From: Oreocharis arfaki
Lineage: Eukaryota; Chordata; Aves; Passeriformes; Paramythiidae
Length of the DNA stretch: 64,000 nt
Assembly (NCBI GenBank): GCA_013398015.1
Contig: VZRR01013053.1
Location: forward strand, 992,001-1,056,000
Direction: 5' to 3'
Made by a program: the position numbers and the translations under genes. The stretch's first letter is position 1. Each line of letters opens with the position of its first letter. Of the stretch, positions 51,144 through 62,095 are shown one piece after another. Under the pieces are notes generated by a model. That model had not been told where the DNA came from, ran no database searches, and saw only the letters and a program-made list of their open reading frames with translations.

Positions 51144-53040
51144 ATAGTTATAATTTAGGCCAGAAGAAACTTCTAGGGATCATCTAGTCCAACCACCCAC
51201 TCTAAACAAGTTTAATTAGATGAATTTGCTCAGGGGCATGTTCAGTCAGGTCTGGAACATCTCCAAGGAGAGGATACCTGTTCCAGTAGTTAACCACCTC
51301 TTGAGGTAAAATATTTCATCTTGCATCTGTTGTCATGCCTCTTATCTCCATGAACCTCTGAGAACCTCTGAGAAAAACCGAATTCCATCTTCTTTGTATT
51401 TTCCTTTCTGGTAGCTGTAGACAGCCATGAGGTTTCCACTGTGCCTTCTCTTTTCCAAGCTGAAGAGAGCCAGTTTTCTCAGTCTCTTCTTGAATACCAT
51501 ATTCCCCTGACTGAGGTCCTCAGCTAGACTCATTCCAATATGTCAATACTGCTTTTGTACTGGGAAGCACCAAACTGAATACAGCACTCCAGATGCTGTC
51601 TTATAAGTGACAAATGGAGGGGAAAGATCACATTCCTGGGACTCTGACTTTCCTGAGTCCTTCTGGACTGCGAGCCTACCACCCTTCATCATACTCTCTG
51701 CCTTTGCTACTGTCTTCGCTGTCTGCTCTCCTGATTTGGTGCTTTCTGTAAAGCTGACATCCCACCATCCTTGTTGATGGCAATAAACAGCACTGGTCTC
51801 TGTACTGATCCCTTTGAAACCCGATTAGATGCTGGATACAGTCTGAGCTTTGAAACACTGATAATAAGATTTGAGTCTGGCATCCAGGTTTCCACCTACC
51901 TTATTTATTTATCCAGCTCGTATCTCACTGACTTAGTGATAAATGGACTGTAGGAGGCTGTATCAAAGGACTTGATAAAAATCAAGGTACATGGCATTCA
52001 CTGCCCTTTTCCTAGACACACTACTGTCCATCTCATCTTAGATAGCAATGGAGTTAGGCAGTCATGATTTGCCCTCAGTAAATAGTTCTCATTGCTCCTA
52101 GTCACCTTCTTGTCTTTGTTTTAAGAAATAGCTTCTGGGGGAAATTGCTCCATAACCTTTCTTGGGCATAAGGCAAGGCTGACCGATGAGTACTGGTCAC
52201 ACTGAATCCTCCTTGCCCTTTTTGAAGAAGGATGACGCTTGTCTTTTATTGCAGCCATCAGGAACCTGTGATGACTGTCATGATGATAGAGAACAGTCTC
52301 ACAGTGACACAACCAGCTCCTCAGTTACCTCAGTTACGAAAACTTGTATATGTGCAAGAGGATTAAGCAATCCATACTCTTTCTTCCTCTACTGTGGGTA
52401 CAATTTCACTCCTGCAGAGTCTCCTTGGAGGGTGCCTGAGAACAAGATGTACCACTGAAAACTGAGTCGAAGAAGGCAGTGAATACCTCAGCCTTATCTC
52501 TTGTCATTAGGCTTCCTGCCCCAGTGAGCAATGGGTTCACATTTGTCTTATCTTTCCTTTTGTCATGGAGGAACTTAGAAAAATCTTCCTTATTACCCTT
52601 TATCTCTTTTGGTAGTTTCAGATTGATGTGGGCTTTGGCTTTTTTCTTGATGTGATCAGTCTTCTTATTCCTCCCAGACAGACTATACCTGCCTTCACCT
52701 CCTATGTATTTCCTTCCTGTGTTTAAGGTCAAGTCAGGAGCTCCATATTCATGAGTGCTAGTCTTCCTCAATGCTTGCTTATCTTTCTGTCAATCTAAAC
52801 CTGCTCTTTTGAAGTCCAAATTTGTTGTTAATCTCACTCACTGTTCTTCAGATCTTTGACTTCACAGTATTTTGATCACTGATGCCAAGGCTGCCCTTGA
52901 CCTTTACATTACCCAGCACTTCTTGTTTGTGAGCAATAGATGCAATTGAGTATCTCTTCTAACCTGTTCATCAGTCGCCTGGATCTCTCACCTTTTCCCT
53001 GTTTTGCAGATAATTGGTTTGGGCCAAGCTGGTCCTGAGG
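51144..53040 (-). mobile_element. CR1 LINE, long dead copy with ORF2 remnant
   Basis: Read on the minus strand from about 53040 down to 51144. A patch at about 52870-52930 translates to LGNVKVKGSLGISDQN, the end of the CR1 endonuclease (family GSLGCSDH; the catalytic His reads as Gln). A linker follows at 52406-52771 (KAEVFTAFFDSVFSGTS, family KAEVLNEFFASVFTG). The fingers region at 52121-52312 reads VMEQF after VSLALCPRK (family YRPVSLTSVPGKVMEQI). The catalytic FADD motif appears to have decayed to FTES at about 51735-51752. The 3' end at 51144-51210 carries AATTTAGGCCAGAAG and GATCATCTAGTCC. ORF2 would have encoded endonuclease plus reverse transcriptase for target-primed integration. This copy has frameshifts, stops and lost catalytic residues. 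It lacks ORF1 and most of the endonuclease and is shorter than a full 3' portion, so internal deletions are likely. Motif comparison is from family knowledge, not a search. Confidence 0.9.
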
Positions 53041-53266
53041 CATCTTAACAAGTCTTGTTCTCACCAATGACCAGAGCGTTCAATACACCTGGATCTGCAG
53101 CGCTGCAGGTGGAGCAGGAAGCCAGGTGCTTCCAGCCTGCCCCATACCATCAGCTCCCATACTACCCCAGAACGGGCAGTGGAGCACAATTGGGCTGCAG
53201 CATGTACTGGCAGCACTGCCTGCACCTTGTCCACCCTCTAACCAGACTCATGGATGTTCTTTGAAA
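53041..53266. other. Spacer between CR1 and solo LTR
   Basis: Moderately GC-rich. A 69-codon plus-strand open frame lies here but has no recognisable domain. This could be the pre-insertion sequence or the left edge of another decayed element. Confidence 0.4.
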
Positions 53267-53633
53267 CTATTCTGTAGATGCTGAAAAGCTGCTGGCAGGG
53301 AAAAGTCCAGCATTTTGCAAGTATTCTCTGAGAAAGCCCTTGGTTCTCACGTGAGCAAGCAAGATGGTTTTCTGACATCTTGCAGGTGTTGTCTGTATGC
53401 AGAGTTGTTATGAAACTAAGTAGAAAATACTTTGAAAATAAGTGTCATGAAGTTGAGCCAATCACTTGGAGAGGTGGCTGGACCAGAGACCAATGACCTT
53501 TTGCCATGTACCAATGTGAGAGTTATATAAATCCTGCCTGTAATTAAATAAATAATTCACTTTCTCTCAACCTTGTCTCCAACTTAGACCTTCGTTCTTC
53601 TTCGCTGTCTGTGTTGCAACAATGACACTATTC
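53267..53633 (+). mobile_element. Solo LTR of an endogenous retrovirus, with 6 bp target duplication
   Basis: A 355 bp segment (53273-53627) begins TGTAGATG and ends CAATGACA, the TG...CA boundary of retroviral LTRs. It is flanked by CTATTC on both sides (53267-53272 and 53628-53633), an exact 6 bp target-site duplication. Inside, in the expected order, are a TATATAAA box at 53524-53531 and an AATAAA polyadenylation signal at 53547-53552, followed by a T/C-rich U5-like region. This sets the orientation as plus strand. No primer-binding site, gag, pol or env sequence follows, so the provirus body has been lost by LTR-LTR recombination. A 6 bp duplication is typical of beta-retrovirus-like (class II) elements, but the family is not assigned. 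It is non-coding. Confidence 0.82.
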
Positions 53634-56600
53634 TCTTTCTGCTCTTACCCTTTAGAGACCAGGTAATCAAGCTGAACAAAATTTTCAGGGATTTTCAGTG
53701 TCATTAATTTATATAATGGCATTTTGGTGTGTTATACTTACACAACCTAATACTTTCTTTTCTTTCTGACTGTTTTGAGCTGAAGTTTTCACAAGGTTTC
53801 CAGAGTTGCACTCGCATCTAGGTTTTTTCAGCTCGTGTTGAAAGTTGAGAGTGTGTACAAACCTTCTGTGTCTTAAAGTCTTTCCTAGGTGAGAGTGGCT
53901 TCAGCAATTGTAGTGTAGATTTTATGATCTCTTTTTGTCTTCCTTTTCTCAGGTTACTCTAAATGCGCTATGTAAAATACATGCTTAAATGACAAGTATG
54001 TATAAAGGGACATGCTATATACAGAAAATGGAACTTCAGCCTCATGCTGTGCTTGTGATTGTATTTATTAGCATGGTGACTGTTTAGAAGTGGAAAAAAA
54101 GAAGGAGGTGTGGCAGGCAGAAGGTAATCTGGCCAACAAAACATTAATACCCTGCTTTACAGCTGAGTGTCCTACTCCTGATAAATTTCTTCTATTGTGT
54201 ATGAATGATACTTTTTAATTAATAGAATAAAAGGTAGAAAAAGCACTGCAAAGTTTTAAAATAATACAACTGAAAAACATATAAAATGAGTAAATTACTT
54301 ACAGAGCTAATATGTGTGAAAAATATATACTCTACCCTCTATTGCTCTGCTCCTCTCCTCCTCCCCCTTCAGCATATACAGATAAGACTTGCAGAACATG
54401 GCAATTTCACATCAGTGTGCACTAGTTTTTGTGCATTATTTAAACCCTTCTATCATTTTTATTCCTTTGCTTCACCCTAGTCAGTTTTCTCTCTTGTTGA
54501 CTTCCTCTTTGCTAGTACTTTTTATTTAAGAAATACTTGTGTTTTTCAGTTCTGCCATGAGATACTTTCATTCAACAAATTCGTGTGCTCAGTGAAGAAC
54601 TGTGTGATTGTCACACTGGGTGGATAGATATGCTTGTTTCTATTTATTACATAATGGTAAAAATGGTACAAGCTTTACGAAAAATTGGTAAAAGTGTTTT
54701 AAAGGTTAGGAGAAATTTTGAAACTTAGAAAAGAAACTGAGAAATATTATGGAACATGAAGGCCATATAGTTTACATGGAACGGTAATTCTTTTTCTAGT
54801 GAGATAATCAGCTGTGACCTAGTTGTAATAAGCAGCACTGATCACTGAAGAGTATGTTGATAATTAAATATTAGACACTGATCATCTTCAGAGTTTGCAA
54901 TGAAAATGATGCGACTTGTAAAAGTAATTCTGTGCAAATGTGTCGAGGTTTGGCTCTCATGGAAAAGACTGAGTGAACTAAGCAGGAATGCTGAATGTGA
55001 TGGATGCTATTTCACTGCATTTTGTGCAGGCAGATGTCTGGTATGAAACTCACTGGAGATGCCATTCAATTAGAAATCAGTTCCTGTTTGGGAATACAAA
55101 TTAGTGTTCCTTAGGAAAAAAATTTTATAAGGTCTTTGAATAAAGGTAAGTGAAAGTGTAGAGCTGATTGGGGTCAATGGTGGCTACTCTAGGCAGATAT
55201 TTAAATTCTGGGTTTTATAGACCCGGGAGGTAATTTATTAATTTAGGGGGTTTAGTTCCATCAGCAGCCTAATCCCTGATTCTTTTGGAAACTGACTTTT
55301 TGCATCATTTTTCTGCAAACGTGAATATATACTGTAAAATAGTATGGTTTAGATTTAAAATAGAGGAGATTAGGGTAAAGGTTACCTGCTGGATATCTGC
55401 TTAGTCACTGAGGTAGGCTACAACCTCACATGCAGAGCTACACTTTATGTGGAACGTGTCAAGATCTGCTGAGAGAAATTTGAGACCAGTTCTCTGCCTC
55501 AAAAAATAATGGTAAATTTTGTGTAAGCACAATCTCTTGAAGAAAAGTCTTCCTGAACAGGTCTTAACAAGTAATAAATAATAAATTATTAAGTAATAAA
55601 ATCTGATGCAGATACCTCGAGATTCCCATCTACCCATGTATGCCTGATGAATCAGCAGAGGAGGATGTTACACTTCCGTAGTCTTCTGTACTTACTCAGA
55701 TTCAGATAATGCTCAGGTTTTCTACAGGGACTTGAATAACTTCAGTAGGAAGGACTGAATGTGTTACTGCATATTAGTGGCTATTGTAGTTAAGGAAGCT
55801 TCCAGTAGTGGGGAGCTGTGGCGGTCACTAAGGAGGAAATGGGAAATTAACCACTCTGAGTTTGAACCCCTGAGCTACAAGAATGAGGATTGGAACCTCC
55901 TCCTCACCCATGTTTAGAAAGAAATAAACGTTTTTGAGGAGTGGATTAACTTAAAGCAGATAGGTTAATTTCTGGTTTCAGTGATTTATAAAATGGTCTG
56001 TTCCCTTGATGAGTTAAAGGTTACTGTCCTTCCCATGTGCTCAGAATTGCTGGAAAATTGAATATGCTGTTGAGCTTATTTGTGTTGCTATTTACATACA
56101 TTTCTGTGAAGTTACCTGATTTCGTGTGTGTTCTTCTTTTGTGTAACTGACTGATAGCAATCATATAAAATTGATACGCACTACCTTGGTAGCTGAGGAT
56201 GCAGGTTGAAAGAATTCATTTCCTTTAAAACAGTATCATAAAATACTATCTATCTTTCTTGGTATTTTGAACTATTTCAGTACCAAGACTGACCAAAACA
56301 CAAGTGATGAATTTTCTGCTGATTGTGCTGAGATAGAGAAAGTAATAAACCCAGAGAAGAGTGATTTCATCTATAAACCTGAGAAGGGAAATTTTGAGAA
56401 TTGTTCAGTGTCTGAGCCATGAGTATATAAAAACTACGTTACTGCGAGTCAAACATTTTTTGAAAATACAAACCTTAAAAGCTGGCAGAATCGCTGTATA
56501 GTGCTGTCTTCATACTGATAATTTCTGTTGGCTAATTCTATGTCATTCAGAGCATCTCTATGTATGTATCTCATCTAAATGAGAGGACGTAGAGAAGACT

Positions 56601-56682
56601 GATTATACCACTGCCAACAGTATTTTATTCCAGAATCTAATCATCCTGATAAAAAAATACCTGCCCAATTTAATAAAATCAA
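53634..56682. other. Non-coding stretch, no gene recognised
   Basis: No recognisable exon, RNA gene or element. A T/C-rich patch near 54.35-54.5 kb gives a 64-codon open frame without motif. Confidence 0.5.
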
Positions 56683-56968
56683 GAATATCTTGAGTTAGAA
56701 GGGACCCATAAGGATTATCCTTCCTGTTCCTCAAAGGACTGTCTAAAGAACTGTATGACTAAAAGCATCATCCAGACACTCCTTGGGCTCTGACAGGCTT
56801 GGTGTCATGACTGTTTCCCTGGGGACCACATTCCAATGACCAGTCATCCTCTCAGGGAAGAACCTTTTCCCAACATCCAGTCTGAACTTTGCCTGACACA
56901 GCTTCATCGCATTTCCATTTAATTTTTTTCCCATTTTAACATTCAGCCATTGGTTCCTGTTTCTTAGA
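56683..56968 (-). mobile_element. CR1 LINE 3' region
   Basis: From left to right it shows GAGTTAGAAGGGACCCATAA, GGATTATC, GACACTCCTTGGGCTC, GGCTTGGTGTCATGACTG, TTCCCTGGGGACC, AAGAACCTTTTCCCAACATC and GCCTGACACAGCTTCATCG. All are landmarks of the CR1 3' untranslated end in reverse orientation. The copy is 5' truncated and diverged. Similarity fades to the right, so the boundary is approximate. Its opening differs from the copy at 58406, indicating a different CR1 subfamily. Confidence 0.88.
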
Positions 56969-58405
56969 ATTTTTTTTCAAAGAGCTTGTGTTCGTTTTCT
57001 GCTGTTGGGGTTTTTCTTCCCTGTGAAGCTCCATAAATTCTGTAACTATACTAGTCTCTCAGTAAGTCTTCCTGAGAGGTAGGCACACTTAGCTTAAAAA
57101 AAACCTGTTTGTGTAGTAATTTAAATATCTTCTGCATAATAAGGGTTTTTTATCTCCTTTTAAACAAATGTTGACTGCAGTTTTGTATTGTCTTTCAATA
57201 TTATCCCAGCACTATAGAAGACAGCTACAATATCATACCCATATTCCAGCTCACTAGTTAGCCACTTTACTAGGTTGCTGTATTAGTCACTCAGGTTGAA
57301 TCTTTTCCTAGGGGGGCTCTGCTCATGCTCCATTCTGAAAAAAAAGTTTTGAGATTTTTCTTTCTCTTGGCAGAATTTAGAAGAAAATTGCAATTCCTTT
57401 GTGATCTCCATGATTAACATTTTCATCTCTGTCTAAGTTACCGTTTTTGTGCATCACTTATTTTGTTCTCAGGGACCTAGATATACAACAATCAGCATCC
57501 TTCTGACAGTGTGCTGGAGGCTAGATGGAAGTTATCCACATAGTGCATTCTGCCCTTCCATTTGGATGTTCTTTAAGGTAATGAGTAGTCTGGAGACTGT
57601 ACCAGTCCTGAGCTGCTATAGCCTCCTTTTCCCAGAGCTCACTTAGGAACTAAAAGAGAGACAACACTAAATCAAAGCTGGTAAAATATTTACAGTATCC
57701 ACTTTGGTTGAAATCCATCTTTGCAACCAGTCTATGATAAGAAACCTTCCTCTCCCTAGACTTGTAGTACATAAGCATATTTCACAATAGAGTAATCCAT
57801 GTAACAGCTGAGCAAATGTATAAAAGTCTTGTGATTTTAAAAAAAATTAAGTATAATGTGGCAGTAGTTTGCTTATTAAAGAATCAACTATATATGTGCT
57901 GTCTTTTGCAGAAAAAAAATGCTTTTGAGAAACATTTATTTTTTATAAGTTGAGGGGAGAGCCAAGCCAAATTTCACTGTTTTCAGAAAAAGGTTACATT
58001 TTCTGAAAAGAACATTGAGACAAAAAACCATAATCAGTTATTCACAACAGGACTGTGGATAATACCTGCCTCATACCCTTGTAATAAAATTTGGACATTC
58101 GAGAGAAAAGTATTAAAAGCTACAGAGTAGTTTTGCCTATTGCAACTGACTGCAGGTATGTTACTACACAAACACTGCTAAGACTGGGTCTTTGGCATTC
58201 CCTGTTGCTTAGAACAGTACCTTTGAATATTTCTGAGGTAATTTACAGGAAAATAATGTATTTCAAATATTCCATGTCTTTCTCCTATCAGATAAAGCTG
58301 AAACTATTCCCAGCTACCAGTGAAGTTGCATTATCATATCCATGGATACCCTTTTGCAAGTTAAGTTAGGGCTTGGATGCTGAAGATTGCATTTCTGAAG
58401 GCCAG
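56969..58405. other. Non-coding stretch, possibly with further CR1 decay
   Basis: The first 150 bp (for example CTCTCAGTAAGTCTTCCTGA near 57057) may be a poorly conserved continuation of the CR1 at 56683-56968. The rest shows no feature. Open frames up to 92 codons lack motifs. Confidence 0.45.
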
Positions 58406-58529
58406 ATAGAATCATAGAGTCGTAGAATCATTTGTGTTGGAAAAGACCTCCAAGTCTGAGTGCAGGCATTAACCCAGCACTACCATGTTCCCCACTAAAC
58501 CATGTTCCTATGCACCAAACGTGTTTCTT
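58406..58529 (-). mobile_element. CR1 LINE 3' end
   Basis: Starts with the inverted terminal repeat ATAGAATCATAGAGTCGTAG, then AATCATTTGTGTTGGAAAAG, GACCTCCAAG, CCCAGCACTACCATGTTCCC and CACTAAACCATGTTCCTA. This is the well-known CR1 3' end of the subfamily with a CACTAAACCATG block. It is 5' truncated at about 125 bp. The intact tail repeats make it one of the better-preserved copies here. Confidence 0.9.
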
Positions 58530-61329
58530 ATGGCAGAACTAAAGGAATAGTTTATGCATGAGGTCACCTTGACAGGCAACCTGTAGAGTTCATGTTTATT
58601 CTCATTTCTACAGTTTAAGTATATTGATTTCATACAGTCAGTGTCAAAAAAACCTGATTTGATTTGTAAAGCAGTTAGCTGGAAAAGTTTGGAACAGATC
58701 AGTATGTTGCTGGGAACTTGCTGTTAGGGGCCTAACAGAGCTGTTGTCACCAGTTTTAAGCAGTGCAGTGTGTGTTTTGTTCATCAGTGTTAAGCATGCC
58801 AGGGTTTAAGATTCTGCCCAGGCACTTTCTGGCCAGGCAGGTTTTGTGCTCATATTCATCTGGTCTCATTAGAATTGCAATATCCAGGGAATAAATATCA
58901 GTGGTACAGTGACACATTACCTCTGGTAAATAGGTAGATTTTGGCATTTATGGGATATAACAAAGACTATCCAGGCACTGCAGCATTGTTAGGGAAGTCA
59001 TAGGCATTTGCACAAATATACTAAATCTAGTATTTGTCTTGGAGCCTGTCATCTTGGTTGCCTCCTTAACTTACATTTGCTTTTAAAGTATGTGAAAATT
59101 TTTTGAGAAGATGTTTTTGAATAATATTTTTTACAGCCATATTTGAATTGAACTTTTTTATGCTTTTCTTTTTTAAAAAGGAATGTAGAGCACATTCAAT
59201 AACTACAATCCTAAGGTCTATTCTTAAGTTTTATTCAGGTAAACTTAAGGGAGTTTCAAAACGTCAGACTAAACAGTGAACTTTTATTGCCTGAATGATA
59301 CAGGCTTTGCACCACAGAATTTTGCAGAGTAACAAAGAATCAGTCCACAATCAGAAACACAAGTTCGGCCCAAAAGCTAGCATTAATAGTAAGAAAAGAA
59401 AGCAGACTTCTGGGATGGATGTTCTTTATTAGAATTAAGTAAATAATAATTTAAAAAACAGTTTTCCGTGGAATGTATTTTTAACTAACTGAAACTATGT
59501 CTTTAGTTTTCCTACCCTTTGGGACTCTTATGCTCTTAAGTTAAACCGTGTATTATCGAGTTACATTTCCATTATGCCAGTTTAATACCAAAGATTTGAT
59601 CTCTACAGCAACCAGTGTACAACATAGCTGGTGCCTAAGTTTCCTTCCTTGATCCATGTGTATTATTTATTACGTTTTCCTTTCCCTAGAGGATTTCAGA
59701 TGCACATTGATATCAAATGCCTTTCTAAAAGTGACTGTCAAGAGAAATACATACTTTTGGAATGACTGACTTGGGGGAGAAAATGTACAGCTAATAAGCA
59801 ACTCAGCAACATACACAGATAAATAACCTGAAATTGGTGGCTTGTCCTCCCTAGAATATCAAAAGGGATCATAAAATTTAGTGAGTATGAAATACAGAGT
59901 GCATTTTGCTTCAAATGGTGTTCAAATTTCTGGAGTCTTGGGGAAATGCTGTAAGCAGGTACAGTAGCCTTAATATCTTTCCTCAGCTGGAACATCTGAT
60001 AACACATGAGACTTGAAACACTTTATTGGAAGATTCTTATCCAAAATCTTGTCTCAGCATTTCTGAAAGTTATTTGAAATGGTGATAAAGGCTGATGAGG
60101 TTAATGTAAGATGAGGGCTTAGGGGAGATCTAGGTTAACATGAGAATAAAGATTCCAGACAGCTTGTGACAAATTAAGATTTACAGAGAAAATTTCTCTT
60201 TCATTTCACCTCAGTGAAGCAGTAAGAGTAAAGCAATGCTCCAAAGGAATTTTTCTTAGTGAACTTCAGCGTGAGTAGCCCATGCCTATACATTATACCA
60301 TTTAAAATGTACTTCTTGGCAACCACTTCGAAAGTCCTTCTTCATTTACATTTTTGAATTTCATTTATATGGAGTATGAAGAACTGAAATGATGGTCACA
60401 CATATCTACATTATTTGGGAATTAGCTGTGAAACACTAGGATCTGATGGTTCCTGTGAGTGTAATTAAAAGTAATTCTTTTTCTGTTGGTCACATGTTAA
60501 CGTGAAGCAAATATTAGTTCTTCAGCAGTCTCTTTTCCTGTTACTGTCTTCAAATGTGTTCTGTTTTTCTTTCCTTTTATTTCTTTTTTTTTTTTTTTTT
60601 TTGATATCTCCATTAGTTATTCTCATCATGATAAGTAAGATAAGTGACCAGGTGTTTGCCATGGTCTTTGGGCACTGGCAAAGTATTTTTGCAGTGGAGC
60701 AGCCTCAGGTGATAATGCTGGTAGCCCTTAAGAGGGATCATTTACATGCAAGTCTGCTGAGTACTTGATGATACATGTCTTTGTTTGCAAATTGTTCTTA
60801 TGTAAGTTAGCTTGAGATAAAAAATGAAGTTACCACTTAAAAAACAAGAGCCAGGTTCTATAATTTTTACTAAATTGTCTTGTGTAATTATTATAATGAA
60901 GAGTAGCTGCATCAGCAGCAGTACAGGCTTTGGGAATTTGGTCTTTAACAAAGTCAGAAAAACCAAATACATTTGATAAATATTTTATGGAAAAATCTGA
61001 CTGCCATCATGGTCCTCAAAATAGCACCTATGGGATAAAGAGAAAAATCCTTGATTCAGATATCTCCTTTATGGAATTTCTACTTTTCAAATTGTGGTCT
61101 GTCTTTTCCTCATGAAATTGTAAAAGAGAATAAAATTTATATGTTCTCAGCTCCAGTAAAATGCACAAAGTTGCTTTATATTCTCAGATTTTGCCTTCCA
61201 GTTTTCAGTGCTTTACTATATGCATTTGAAAACCAATAGTAAATGAAAGTGAAACAAATTTTGGCATAAGAAGGTATATTGATTCGTCTGAGTCAAGTTT
61301 ATTCTAATGTTAATTACAAGCAGGGTAGA
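58530..61329. other. Non-coding stretch, no gene recognised
   Basis: AT-rich, without recognisable elements or exons. It contains a long T run at 60583-60602. An 88-codon open frame spanning that run is a hydrophobic artefact. Confidence 0.5.
60583..60602. repeat. Poly-T homopolymer
   Basis: A run of about 20 T, the longest homopolymer in the window apart from the gap edge. On the minus strand it is poly-A, but no retroposed sequence is recognised beside it. Confidence 0.85.
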
Positions 61330-61540
61330 CTGATATTCCTCTTGGAGTGTTTCAGGCGCTTCAGTTTCTTCTTCTCTAGACCCTTCACCAGCTTTATTGC
61401 TCTTTGAATGTTTCGAAAACCCTTTTCTGGACACACACCAGCACTTCAATGTCTGACCTGTAGTGAGGTGCCCAAAACCAGACTATTCGTGGTGCAGCCT
61501 CACCAGTGCTGAGGACAAAGGGAGCAGTGGTGACCAAGCC
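61330..61540 (-). mobile_element. CR1 LINE 3' fragment
   Basis: Landmarks in reverse orientation: TTCTCTAGACCCTTCACCAG, CTTTATTGCTCTTTG, TTTTCTGGACACACACCAGC, ACTTCAATGTC, TGTAGTGAGGTGCCCAAAAC and GTGGTGCAGCCTCACCAGTG. These belong to the CR1 region just inside the 3' end. The terminal ATTCTATG repeats are missing on the left, so both ends are truncated or diverged. It abuts an ORF1-like CR1 segment in the opposite orientation. Confidence 0.85.
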
Positions 61541-61599
61541 CCTATTCCACACCTGGCAGAAGCCCTCAGGAAGCACTAGCCACCAGAAGCACCACAAAC

Positions 61600-62095
61600 A
61601 GGGCAGGCAAAAAGAGGAGCTGGTAGGGCAGTTTGTGCAGCAGTTTGCTTGGCAGGACGTGCAGGAAGGACCTGCAGTTCTGCCAGCTTGACCAGGGAAC
61701 AGTGGTCTCAACGCAGCAGAAAGTCATGGCCTCTCTAAGCTCTGCACCCACCCTTGCTGAGACAGCTGCCAAGAGAAAGCTTTGGTGGGAACAAGCTGAC
61801 ACCTGGGTGCCGGGCTGTAGGGTGGCCTTTGCTCCTGTGCCAGTAGGCATGGCAGCAGCCATCAGAGCTGTGGGAGTTGCACTCAGGTAGAGGATCTCCT
61901 GCACTTAGTGGCAGAGCTCCAGGAGGAGATGAGTAGACTGAGGAGTATCAAGGAAAGAGACAGAGACTGCTGGGATCATGCCCTGGCTGCCTCGGGAGGG
62001 GCCCCACAGGCAGATGAGATGCATGACACAGAGGATTGCCTATCCTCCCTCCACCTCGCTGAACACAGTGACTTCAGGGATGGGGGGAAATAGCA
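61600..62095 (+). mobile_element. CR1-type LINE ORF1 remnant, plus strand
   Basis: GC-richer segment. From about 61876 the plus strand reads VEDLLHLVAELQEEMSRLRS followed by IKERDRDCWDHAL, closely resembling the coiled-coil segment of avian CR1 ORF1 proteins (family LVAELQEEVSRLRSIRE). ORF1 product binds RNA and assists retrotransposition. Upstream, in another frame, 61723-61890 begins MASLSSAPTLAETAAKRK and ends in a stop at 61888-61890, consistent with a frameshifted ORF1 start. The remnant ends about 62091 with a TAG after RDGGK. It is dead: frameshifted and without ORF2. Long open frames on the minus strand here (105 and 112 codons) are shadows of this GC-rich segment. Assignment to CR1 ORF1 is from recall. 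Confidence 0.65.

Noticed and set aside
53406..53621. Alternative shorter LTR boundaries (TGTTATG ... GCAACA)
   Set aside because: No target-site duplication at these ends, whereas the 53273-53627 boundaries give exact CTATTC repeats on both sides.
61394..61904. Minus-strand open frames of 105 and 112 codons, one cysteine-rich
   Set aside because: They run antisense through the ORF1-like CR1 remnant and across the junction of two CR1 pieces; GC-rich shadow frames.
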